Source: Burkholderia territorii (lineage in GTDB: Bacteria > Pseudomonadota > Gammaproteobacteria > Burkholderiales > Burkholderiaceae). Taken from it: a stretch of 64,000 bases of DNA. Below the pieces are notes generated by a model that was not told the origin of the DNA, ran no database searches, and was given only the letters and a program-made list of their open reading frames with translations. The stretch covers positions 248,001-312,000 of the forward strand of contig NZ_CADFEJ010000003.1 of the NCBI RefSeq assembly GCF_902833055.1. Direction: 5' to 3'. Positions 57,459 to 64,000 of this stretch are shown piece by piece. Every line of letters begins with the position of its first letter. Positions within the stretch are counted from its first letter, which is position 1. Made by a program: the position numbers and the translations under genes.

Positions 57459-58403
57459 TCAGCGCGGGCTGCTCCAGCCCTTGTAATCCTTCACGTTGTC
57501 GCGCGTGACGAGCGTCGGCTCGATCAGGATCATCGGATTGGCCGGCTTCTGGCCGTTCATGATCCCGTAGCCCACGTTGACGGCTTTCTGCGCCATCGCC
57601 CACGGATCCTGGCTCGACGATGCCTGCACGAGCGTGTTCGACTTCAGCGCCACCTCGATGTCGGGTGCGCCGTCGACCGACGTGATCACGATGTTCGGAC
57701 GGTTCAGCTGCTTCGCCGCGAGATCGCTGCCGATCGCCTGCGGGTCGTTGATCGTGAACACGCCGTCGAGCTTCGGAAAGCGCGTCAGGTAGCCCTGCAT
57801 CGCGTTCATCCCGCCTTCGCGCGAACCCTTGCCGTCCTGGTCGCTCGACAGCAGCTTGATGCCCGGATTCTTCGCGAGCACGGCCTTGCAGCCGTTCACG
57901 CGATCGATTACGGCCGACACTTGCGGGCCGTTCTCGATGATCACGTTGCCCTTGCCGTTGAGCTTCTTGGCGAGGTAGTCGCACGCGAGTTCGCCGGCCT
58001 TCACGTTGTTGGTCTGCACGGTCGCGTTCGCGCCGGCCGCGGCGACGTCCACCGCGACCACCGTGATGCCGGCCGCCTGTGCCTTCTTCACTGCCGGCTC
58101 GATCGCCTTCGGATCGGTCGCGTTCAGCAGGATCATGTCGACGTGCGCGGAGATGAAGTTGTCGATCTGCGTGAACTGCTTATTCAGGTCGTAGTCGGCC
58201 GATACGGCGGTGATTTTCGCGTTCGGATTGAGCTGCTTCGCGCGCGCTTCGGCGCCCTTGACGATCGTGACGAAGTACGGGTTGCCGAGCGACCCGACCG
58301 TGACGCCGATCGATTTCAGCGGCTTGTCGGCTGCGTGGGCGGCGGCGGCGCCGAAGGCGAGCGCGCAGGCGATGGCGGTCAGGGCGGCTTTGTGCTTGAA
58401 CAT
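57459..58403 (-). CDS. Sugar ABC transporter substrate-binding protein (CUT2)
   Basis: A 314-residue periplasmic binding protein of the ribose/galactose type (peripla_BP_4). The signal peptide ends AHAAD (about residue 25). The mature start IGVTVGSLGNPYFVTIVKGA and segments MILLNATDPKAIEPAVKKAQ and GVFTINDPQAIGSDLAAKQL are typical of RbsB-like proteins. It is the last gene of the operon, after permease and ATPase, an order less common than binding-protein-first. Two hairpins in its leader may raise its expression. The sugar is not identified. Confidence 0.93.
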   Translation of the reverse strand: MFKHKAALTAIACALAFGAAAAHAADKPLKSIGVTVGSLGNPYFVTIVKGAEARAKQLNPNAKITAVSADYDLNKQFTQIDNFISAHVDMILLNATDPKAIEPAVKKAQAAGITVVAVDVAAAGANATVQTNNVKAGELACDYLAKKLNGKGNVIIENGPQVSAVIDRVNGCKAVLAKNPGIKLLSSDQDGKGSREGGMNAMQGYLTRFPKLDGVFTINDPQAIGSDLAAKQLNRPNIVITSVDGAPDIEVALKSNTLVQASSSQDPWAMAQKAVNVGYGIMNGQKPANPMILIEPTLVTRDNVKDYKGWSSPR

Positions 58404-58422
58404 GTCGTTGTGTCTCCGGAAG

Positions 58423-58462
58423 GTCCGTTGGCGGACGGGCGCAGGAGGACCTGCCTGCGCCC
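58423..58462 (-). other. Tandem hairpins between permease and binding-protein genes
   Basis: GTCCG TTGG CGGAC (58423-58436) is followed directly by GGGCGCAGG / CCTGCGCCC (58437-58462, 8-base loop). They lie just upstream of the binding-protein start on the minus strand. Such structures often protect a downstream mRNA segment so that the binding protein is made in excess; that role is inferred. Confidence 0.65.
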
Positions 58463-58503
58463 TGATGGTTGGATGATGAGAAATGCGCGGTGAGGAATGC
58501 GCG

Positions 58504-59541
58504 TCAGGTGCGAGCCGAGTCGCGCTGGCGATAGCGGTCGAGGGCGACCGCACCGATGATCACGAGCCCCTTGATAATGTATTGCCAGATGTCGGACACG
58601 CCGAGCAGTACGAGACCGTTGGTCAGCACCGCGATGATCAGCGCGCCGATCAGCGTGCCGACGATCGAACCGACGCCGCCGACGAAGCTCGTGCCGCCGA
58701 GGATCACCGCGGCGATGGCATCGAGTTCGTACGACTGGCCGAGTTGCAGGCCGTTGGCCGCATAGAGCCGCGCGGCCGACATCACCGCGCCGAGGCCGGC
58801 AAGCAGGCCGGACGCCGCATACACGAACAGCTGGATCGCCCGCACGTTGATGCCCGACAACCGTGCGGCTTCCGGATTGCCGCCGACCGAATAGATCCGC
58901 ATGCCGAGCACGGTGCGGCGCAGGATGAACCATGACAGCGCGATCACCGCGACCGCGATCACGACGAGCCACGGCACACCGAGGATCGTGCCGTTGCCGA
59001 TGAACGCGAACGGCAGCTGCGGGTTGAAGACGGTCGTGTCGTTGCCGATCAGGCGGGCGACGCCGCGCACGGCCGTCATCGCACCGAGCGTGACGATGAA
59101 CGGCGGCAGGCGCAGGAACGAGATCAGGCCGCCGTTGATCGCGCCGAACACGAGGCCGACCGCCAGCGCGATCGGCACGCCGAGCCAGCCCCAGCCGGGG
59201 ATGGTCGACGCGAGCAGCGCGGCGACGGCCGATGCGGCTAGCACCGAGCCGACCGACAGGTCGATGCCGCCAGTCAGGATCACGAAGGTCATGCCGGCGG
59301 CGAGCACGATGTTGATCGACGCCTGCTGCGTGACGATCGACAGGTTCTGCAGCGTGAAGAAGCCGTCGGTCAGGAATCCGAAGCCGATGCACAGAACCAG
59401 CAGCACCGGCAGCATGCCGGCGGTGCGCATCAGCGATTGCATGCGTGCGCGATGATCGGCGCCGCGCATCAGCGGCGTACGGTTGGCCACCGGATGGGCC
59501 GTCGCGGAAGCGAGGTTCCGCTGCTTGGTCGGGTTGATCAT
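58504..59541 (-). CDS. Sugar ABC transporter permease (CUT2, RbsC-like)
   Basis: A 345-residue inner-membrane permease of the BPD_transp_2 family with about 8-10 helices. NIVLAAGMTFVILTGGIDLSVGS and the later GTSFVGGVGSIVGTLIGALI, containing the EAA-like coupling region, are diagnostic of RbsC homologues. The start at 59541 begins a normal N-terminus; upstream codons (to 59670) are not family-like and overlap the ATPase gene. It lies 40 bases after the ATPase gene. Confidence 0.94.
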   Translation of the reverse strand: MINPTKQRNLASATAHPVANRTPLMRGADHRARMQSLMRTAGMLPVLLVLCIGFGFLTDGFFTLQNLSIVTQQASINIVLAAGMTFVILTGGIDLSVGSVLAASAVAALLASTIPGWGWLGVPIALAVGLVFGAINGGLISFLRLPPFIVTLGAMTAVRGVARLIGNDTTVFNPQLPFAFIGNGTILGVPWLVVIAVAVIALSWFILRRTVLGMRIYSVGGNPEAARLSGINVRAIQLFVYAASGLLAGLGAVMSAARLYAANGLQLGQSYELDAIAAVILGGTSFVGGVGSIVGTLIGALIIAVLTNGLVLLGVSDIWQYIIKGLVIIGAVALDRYRQRDSART

Positions 59542-59581
59542 GTCGGTACCTGGGCTTAAGAGGGAGATGAAGGGGCCGTGA

Positions 59582-61135
59582 TCAGTGCGCGGCGGCGAGT
59601 TCGGCCTGTGAGCCGGTGGCGAGCGCGATGATCGCTTCCTGCGTGATGGGCGTGTGCATGTGGCCGCCAAGTTCGCCGGCGATCTCGCCTTCGCGCATCA
59701 CGAGCACGCGATCGGCGACGCCGATGATTTCCGGCAACTCGCTCGAGATCACGATTACGCCGACGCCCGCACGGGCCAGTTCGTTGATGATCCGGTAGAT
59801 CTCGGATTTCGCGCCGATGTCGACGCCGCGCGTCGGTTCGTCGAGGATCAGCACGCGCGGCTTCGTCTCGAGCAGGCGCGACAGCAGCACCTTCTGCTGG
59901 TTGCCGCCGGACAGCGCGCCGACGTTCACGTTCGCGTTCGGCACACGGATCGACAGCGAGGCGATCGCGTCGCGCGCGCGTTCGGTGCCGCGTGCGAGAT
60001 CGAGCGCGCCGAGCCGCGCGTCGCGGTTGCATACCGAGATGTTGATGTTGTCGCGCACGCTCATGTCCAGGAACAGCCCCTGGCGCTTGCGGTCCTCCGT
60101 CAGGTAGACGAGGCCCGCGTCGATCGCGTCGCGCGGCGAATGCGCGCCGAACGTGCGGTCGCCCAGCTTCACTTCGCCGCGCGTGCGCGGCTCCGCGCCG
60201 AAGATCAGCCGCGCGAGCTCGGTGCGGCCCGCGCCGACGAGCCCGGCGATGCCGAGCACCTCGCCGGCATGCAGGTCGAGGCTGCAGCCGCGCACGCGCT
60301 CGCCGTCAGCGATGTCGCGCACCGACAGCAGCAGGTGGCCGGGGTCGTACGGCGCATGTTCCTTCTTGTAGAAGCCGGAGATGTCGCGGCCCACCATCAT
60401 CGCGACGAGCCGCTCGGCCGACAGCGATTCGCGCTCCAGCGTGCCGACGTACGATCCGTCGCGCAGCACCGACACGCGGTCGGACAGTTCGTAGATCTCG
60501 GCCATCCGGTGGCTGATGTAGATGATCGCGAGACCTTCCTCGCGCAGTTGGCGGATCAGGCCGAACAGATGCTCGGTCTCGCGCGACGACAGCGGCGTCG
60601 TCGGTTCGTCCATCACGAGGATGCGTGCGCGGGTGTGTACGGCGCGCGCGATCTCGACGAGTTGCTGCTCGGCGATCGACAGCGTGCCGACGAGCGTGTC
60701 GGGCCCGAACGGGGCGCCCAGACGCGTGAGCACGTCCTGGCAGCCGCGCGCCATTGCCGCGCGGTCGATGGTGCCCCAGCGCCGGTTGCCGCGCCGCAGT
60801 TCGCGGCCGACGTAGATGTTTTCCGCGACGGTCAGGTTCGGCGCGAGACACAGCTCCTGATAGATCACGGCGACGCCCGCATCGCGCGCGGCGAGCGGGC
60901 CGTCGACGTCGATGCGCTCGCCGTCGATCAGGATTTCGCCGCCGGCGTCGGCGCGGTACGCGCCGGACAGGATCTTCATCAGCGTCGATTTGCCCGCGCC
61001 GTTTTCGCCCATCAGCGAGTGGATCTCGCCCGGATAGACGGTCAGGCTGACGTTGTCGAGCGCGCGCACGGCCGGGAACGTCTTGCTGATCCCGCGCATC
61101 TCGAGCAGCGGCCGGGGCGACTCAGAACGCGACAT
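59582..61135 (-). CDS. Sugar ABC transporter ATPase, duplicated NBD (RbsA-like)
   Basis: A 517-residue double nucleotide-binding protein. The first half has Walker [13 protein letters not shown] (about 42-53), the [16 protein letters not shown] signature and the Walker B ILVMDEPT. The second half has the degenerate Walker [18 protein letters not shown] usual in CUT2 ATPases and [15 protein letters not shown]. It energises the permease at 58504-59541. Its start overlaps the ROK gene by 14 bases, implying translational coupling. Confidence 0.95.
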   Translation of the reverse strand: MSRSESPRPLLEMRGISKTFPAVRALDNVSLTVYPGEIHSLMGENGAGKSTLMKILSGAYRADAGGEILIDGERIDVDGPLAARDAGVAVIYQELCLAPNLTVAENIYVGRELRRGNRRWGTIDRAAMARGCQDVLTRLGAPFGPDTLVGTLSIAEQQLVEIARAVHTRARILVMDEPTTPLSSRETEHLFGLIRQLREEGLAIIYISHRMAEIYELSDRVSVLRDGSYVGTLERESLSAERLVAMMVGRDISGFYKKEHAPYDPGHLLLSVRDIADGERVRGCSLDLHAGEVLGIAGLVGAGRTELARLIFGAEPRTRGEVKLGDRTFGAHSPRDAIDAGLVYLTEDRKRQGLFLDMSVRDNINISVCNRDARLGALDLARGTERARDAIASLSIRVPNANVNVGALSGGNQQKVLLSRLLETKPRVLILDEPTRGVDIGAKSEIYRIINELARAGVGVIVISSELPEIIGVADRVLVMREGEIAGELGGHMHTPITQEAIIALATGSQAELAAAH

Positions 61136-62369
61136 GGTTGACCTCCTGCGATTCGGTGCGGGCGCCCTTGAGGATGCCGGCCCGCGGGGAGAAGTTGAAG
61201 AACATCGGCAGCGTCGCGGCGCCGATTGCGCCGGCGTCGGCGCCGAACGTACCGCGCACGAGCGTCGGCGTGCCGCGCGCTTCCGGCGCGGTGGCGACAA
61301 GCGCCGCGCGCAGGCGGCTCGTGAGCGTATCGAGCAGGCCGGCGTCGGTGTCGGCGTCGAGCACGACCACCGGCGCATCCACGACGCACAGCACCGCGCG
61401 CAGTGCCGGGGCGAGTGCGTCGACGCAGTCGTCGATCCATTCGTTGACCGCTGGCAACCCGCGCGCGATGCAGGCCTCGAGGTCGGCGCGGTTCTCGACC
61501 GTCTCGCCGTGATGGCGCAGGTGGCGCACGAGCGCATGCAGAGATGCACGGGCGAGCAGGATGTCCCATGGGCCGCGCGGCGGCGGTGCCGAGGCCAGCC
61601 GGCTCGGCGGGACCGGAATCACGGCGATGTCGCCGGCATTGCCGGTCACGCCGCGCAGGCAATCGCCATCGATCGCGATGCCGCCGCCGATCGCGGGGCC
61701 GATGAACAGGTACACGAAGTCGTCGCACTGCCGGCCGTACCCGTAGAACAGTTCGGCGATCGCGGCCGCGTTGCCGTCGTTTTCGCCGAACACGGGCAGC
61801 GACAGCGTGCGCCCGAGGTCGCTCGCGAAGTCGACGTCTTCCCATGCCCGGAACGTGTCGGGCGCAAGGCCGAGCTCGCGCATCCAGGCACCGAGGTTGT
61901 ACGGCTGCGCGACGCCGACGCCGGTCAGGCGTGCGCGCTCATGCGCGGGGAGCAGATCCTGCATCGCATCGATATCGTGCCGGACGATTTCGAGCACGTC
62001 GGCGGGCGGGGGAAGCAGCGTGTCGTGGGAGCGGCGGCCGAGCACGTCGCCCGCGAAATTGACGAGCGCCGTCTCGATGCGCATCCGATCCAGATGGACG
62101 CCGATGCCGAACGCGCCGCGCGGATCGAGGCGGATCAACGAAGCCGGCTGGCCGCGCTGACCCTCGGTGCGGCCGGCGAATGCGATCAGCTTCGCATCGG
62201 CGAGCGACGCGATGATGCTGCCGACCGCGGTGCCCGTCATGTTCGCGAGACGGGCGAGGTCGGCCTTCGACGCGCTGCCCGCACGGCGCAGCGTCTTCAA
62301 CAGCAGGCGCTCGTTGTAACGGCGCACGTTGGCCGAGTTGCTTCCCTGGCCGATGTGCGGGCTTCTCAT
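61122..62369 (-). CDS. ROK-family transcriptional repressor of the ABC operon
   Basis: A 415-residue ROK regulator. The N-terminal winged helix (about 12-75; [40 protein letters not shown]) is followed by the ROK sugar-kinase-like domain with [20 protein letters not shown]-type sugar-binding residues and GNAGDIA. The zinc motif CxCGxxGC found in many ROK repressors is not present. Start at 62369 with AAGGAG upstream. As first gene of the operon with a perfect palindrome 37 bases upstream, it most likely represses itself and the transporter until the sugar is bound. Confidence 0.92.
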   Translation of the reverse strand: MRSPHIGQGSNSANVRRYNERLLLKTLRRAGSASKADLARLANMTGTAVGSIIASLADAKLIAFAGRTEGQRGQPASLIRLDPRGAFGIGVHLDRMRIETALVNFAGDVLGRRSHDTLLPPPADVLEIVRHDIDAMQDLLPAHERARLTGVGVAQPYNLGAWMRELGLAPDTFRAWEDVDFASDLGRTLSLPVFGENDGNAAAIAELFYGYGRQCDDFVYLFIGPAIGGGIAIDGDCLRGVTGNAGDIAVIPVPPSRLASAPPPRGPWDILLARASLHALVRHLRHHGETVENRADLEACIARGLPAVNEWIDDCVDALAPALRAVLCVVDAPVVVLDADTDAGLLDTLTSRLRAALVATAPEARGTPTLVRGTFGADAGAIGAATLPMFFNFSPRAGILKGARTESQEVNHVAF

Positions 62370-62405
62370 GGCGTCTCCTTCCATGAACGCGCCGGTTGCG
62401 ACGCA

Positions 62406-62432
62406 TTAAATAAATCACGTTGATTTATTTAA
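62406..62432. promoter_or_regulatory. Perfect 27-bp operator palindrome of the ROK operon
   Basis: TTAAATAAATCA, three bases CGT, then TGATTTATTTAA. Twelve-base perfect arms in strongly AT-rich sequence lie 37 bases upstream of the ROK start codon and probably overlap the promoter. The AT-rich arms with a central CG resemble known ROK operators (NagC/Mlc type). Confidence 0.85.
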
Positions 62433-62656
62433 CCGCGTGAGCGACGGCGTGTCAGCCTAGGGAAATCCCGGTTGAGCTCCAGGCAAGGAGGGCGTGAAGC
62501 GGCAACGGCGGCGGGGACTCATTGCGGCGGAAGCACTGCGTGCGTAGAACGGCGGGCGTGGAACCCGCATCCGAGTGGAGCGCGTAGGCAGGCCGACGGC
62601 GTTGCGCGGTGGCTGGATCCACAAGCCTGCCCGCAATGATTCCGAAGCCGGAAATG

Positions 62657-62685
62657 AAAAAAGGCCGGCATGAAGCCGGCCTTTT
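62657..62685 (-). terminator. Terminator after the tRNA-like element
   Basis: AAGGCCGGC and GCCGGCCTT form a 9-bp perfect stem with loop ATGAA, with T-run on the minus strand. It is a near copy of the terminator after the tRNA-Leu gene. Confidence 0.85.
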
Positions 62686-62695
62686 CAAAAACAGA

Positions 62696-62802
62696 TGGTG
62701 CCCAGGAGAGGACTCGGTCACACATGCGCGACCCCGGCTGCGCTTGCAAGCGCAGCCTCTCGAGTCCTCACGCAAAGCGCACAGGCGCTTTGCTTCCTGG
62801 GC
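62696..62802 (-). ncRNA. tRNA-like structured element derived from tRNA-Leu
   Basis: The 107-nt minus-strand sequence starts GCCCAGG and ends CGAGTCCTCTCCTGGGC-A-CCA, exactly the 5' acceptor strand and last 21 nt of the neighbouring tRNA-Leu. The interior is unrelated to a tRNA. It folds into hairpin GCAAAGCGC/GCGCTTTGC, a 9-bp stem GAGGACTCG/CGAGTCCTC, hairpin GGCTGCGCT/AGCGCAGCC and hairpin GTCGCG/TGTGAC (two G-U). All pairs sit within an 8-bp acceptor stem (GCCCAGGA/TCCTGGGC). It has no anticodon arm, no D-loop and no TTC T-loop, so it is not a working tRNA. It lies 8 nt after the tRNA terminator, has its own terminator, and no own promoter is seen. Confidence 0.6.
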
Positions 62803-62810
62803 TTGAAATG

Positions 62811-62841
62811 AAAAAAAGGCCGGCTAGAAGCCGACCTTTTT
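62811..62841 (-). terminator. Terminator of the tRNA-Leu gene
   Basis: AAAGGCCGGC and GCCGACCTTT form a stem with one mismatch and loop TAGAA, with seven T residues on the minus strand after it. Ends about 10 nt past the tRNA CCA. Confidence 0.88.
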
Positions 62842-62851
62842 AGAAAACAGA

Positions 62852-62938
62852 TGGTGCCCAGGAGAGGACTCGAACCTCCACGGTGTTGCCACCGCTAGGA
62901 CCTGAACCTAGTGCGTCTACCAATTCCGCCACCTGGGC
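62852..62938 (-). tRNA. tRNA-Leu (anticodon CAG)
   Basis: An 87-nt class II tRNA with encoded CCA. The acceptor stem GCCCAGG/CCTGGGC is perfect, the D-arm contains GCGGAATTGGTAGACGC as in other tRNA-Leu, and the anticodon stem CTAGG/CCTAG encloses loop TTCAGGT (anticodon CAG, reading CUG, the main Leu codon in GC-rich genomes). A long variable arm (CGGTGGCAACACCG) and the T-loop TTCGAGT complete it. Strong promoter at 62972-62999 and terminator at 62811-62841. Confidence 0.97.
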
Positions 62939-62971
62939 ACGTTTCGCTTTGCTGCATCGCGAAAGAACGCA

Positions 62972-62999
62972 ATTATAGCGTGACGGAAGGGGGTGTCAA
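62972..62999 (-). promoter_or_regulatory. Consensus sigma-70 promoter of tRNA-Leu
   Basis: TTGACA (62994-62999) and TATAAT (62972-62977) are both perfect, with a 16-base spacer. Expected start about 25 nt before the mature tRNA 5' end. Confidence 0.92.
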
Positions 63000-63307
63000 C
63001 AGATTTTTGCGCGATCGGCTGAATATGTGAAAAAGGGTGCGCATGGGCCGTCGCGGTTTGACCGAGGTTGCCGGGCGATGCGGGTGCGAGGAATCAAGGA
63101 TGGAGCGGATTCTCCGAGCGCACATTCGCGGGTGTTGCTGGCGAGGTTGTTGACGGTGACATCCTGTCTCGTGCGCTGACCCGCGGCGTGGGCGCGCAAT
63201 GGCGCGTGCTGCACCTGTAGGGGAAATCGCTTGCGACGCGATCAAATGTGTTACTGTTGCGGTTACGTTTTGTTCATTGCGGAAGAGTCCGCGCCAAGGA
63301 GCTTGTC
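63000..63307. other. 308-bp gap between tRNA-Leu promoter and the flavodoxin gene
   Basis: No gene or repeat is evident. Weak promoter-like TTGCGA..TACTGT (63231-63257) precedes the flavodoxin gene, which has AGGAG seven bases before its ATG. Confidence 0.5.
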
Positions 63308-63871
63308 ATGTCTGAAATCGCAGTGGTTTTTCATAGCGGCTACGGCCACGCAGCCGTTATTGCGGATGCAGTTGCGCGCGGTGTCGAGAAAGTCGACGGC
63401 GCGTCGGTCAAGTTGATTCCCGTCGACGCGATCGACCAACACTGGGAGTACCTGGAGCGCGATGCGAAGGCGATCATCTTCGGCTCGCCGACCTACATGG
63501 GCAGTGCGTCCGCCCAGTTCAAGGGCTTCATGGACGCATCGTCGAAGTATTGGGGCAAGTGGCGCGACAAGTTGGCCGCAGGTTTCACCGTGTCGGCTTC
63601 GCAAAGCGGCGACAAACTGTCGACGCTGCAACAACTGGCGGTCTTCGCTGCCCAGCATCAGATGCTGTGGGTCAGCCTTGGCCTGATGCCCGGCAACAAC
63701 AGCAGTGCGGGCTCGGTGAATGATCTGAATCGGCTCGGGTCGTTTCTCGGCGCGATGGCGCAGGCAAATGCGGACCAGGGCGGCGACGCGATTCTCGAGA
63801 GCGACCGAAAGACGGCCGAAGTGCTGGGCGAGCGCGTCGCGATTGCCGCGAAACGCTGGAACGGCGCTTGA
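63308..63871 (+). CDS. Flavodoxin-family NAD(P)H-dependent oxidoreductase (WrbA-like)
   Basis: A 187-residue flavodoxin-fold protein. SEIAVVFHSGYGHAAVIADAV is the FMN phosphate loop, IIFGSPTYMGSASAQFKGFM contacts the isoalloxazine, and QLAVFAAQHQMLWVSLGL fits the WrbA/flavodoxin-2 group. Probably a two-electron quinone reductase with FMN. The start at 63308 has AGGAG upstream. It stands alone between two tRNA-associated terminator copies. Confidence 0.9.
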   Translation: MSEIAVVFHSGYGHAAVIADAVARGVEKVDGASVKLIPVDAIDQHWEYLERDAKAIIFGSPTYMGSASAQFKGFMDASSKYWGKWRDKLAAGFTVSASQSGDKLSTLQQLAVFAAQHQMLWVSLGLMPGNNSSAGSVNDLNRLGSFLGAMAQANADQGGDAILESDRKTAEVLGERVAIAAKRWNGA

Positions 63872-63980
63872 GCTCGGCGGCCGGGCGGTCTCGATGGCCG
63901 TTCGGCTGCTGAACGGGTGATGGGTTTGTCGCGCGCGACGAGTTCGCTTCGTTACTCGGCGTTTCCTGCGCGTGAAAAAG

Positions 63981-64000
63981 AAAAAGGCCGGCTAGAAGCC
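63981..64000 (-). terminator. Start of another tRNA-Leu-type terminator copy, cut by window end
   Basis: The last 20 bases repeat the left arm and loop (GGCCGGC, TAGAA, GCC) of the terminator after tRNA-Leu at 62811. A further tRNA-Leu gene or tRNA-like copy on the minus strand is expected just beyond the window. Confidence 0.6.

Noticed and set aside
62696-62802. A second functional tRNA-Leu
   Set aside because: No anticodon arm, D-arm or T-loop; only the acceptor stem and last 21 nt agree with tRNA-Leu.

Overview
The window is a high-GC stretch of a Burkholderia chromosome, most likely a Burkholderia cepacia complex species and its main chromosome. The basis is the near-uniform GC-rich codon use, the scpB-rluB / rimP-nusA-infB-rbfA-truB and odhA-odhB-lpdA blocks, a second Hfq with a long Gly/Arg-rich tail, and a complete tad/flp cluster. 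No phage or intact transposon is seen. The genus call rests on recognition of families and gene order, not on a database search.

Layout. 1-2.3 kb: a LysR regulator and a class I/II aminotransferase. 2.5-12.2 kb: housekeeping genes scpB, rluB, then rimP-nusA-infB-rbfA-truB behind a consensus promoter and a terminator-containing leader. 12.2-17.2 kb: a MarR-controlled tripartite drug efflux operon on the minus strand, with repeated GCAATAGTTG-type sites around marR. 17.5-25.4 kb: typA, then odhA(sucA)-odhB-lpdA behind a structured leader. 25.5-27.8 kb: zapE, an orphan transposase N-terminal domain and a small secreted DUF2147 protein.

27.9-33.1 kb is the most unusual protein-coding region. A minus-strand operon encodes two large, low-complexity, repeat-bearing lipoproteins followed by a TpsB/FhaC-type outer-membrane transporter with no recognisable TpsA partner. 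It is preceded by an almost perfect sigma-54 promoter and two identical-geometry GTTACG-N7-CGTAAC palindromes that look like enhancer sites. Divergently, 33.5-45.1 kb holds the Flp (type IVb) pilus cluster: flp, prepilin peptidase, TadE, CpaB, secretin, CpaE, CpaF, TadB, TadC, TadD, a DUF3613 protein and TadG. It ends with a sigma-54 activator (45.2-46.6 kb) whose receiver domain has lost its phospho-acceptor Asp. My working model is that this activator connects the pilus locus to the lipoprotein/TpsB operon.

46.6-57.3 kb: DUF2968 protein, Hfq2, a small PXPV-type secreted protein, a DUF1571 protein with a long-chain acyl-CoA ligase, a PsrA-like TetR regulator, an MFS transporter, a GNAT acetyltransferase, a ParB-like-fold protein and a SulP transporter. 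Between the TetR gene and fadD lies a tandem array of 49-bp hairpin repeats with compensatory base changes. 57.4-62.4 kb: a CUT2-type sugar ABC operon led by a ROK repressor, with a perfect 27-bp operator palindrome.

62.6-64 kb: a tRNA-Leu(CAG) gene with a consensus promoter. Just downstream is a 107-nt element that keeps the tRNA acceptor stem, 3' CCA and terminator, but has its whole interior replaced by four perfect or near-perfect hairpins. This tRNA-like structured element, the sigma-54/lipoprotein/TpsB system and the hairpin array before fadD are the best candidates for undescribed biology. A flavodoxin-family (WrbA-like) gene and the start of another copy of the tRNA terminator close the window.
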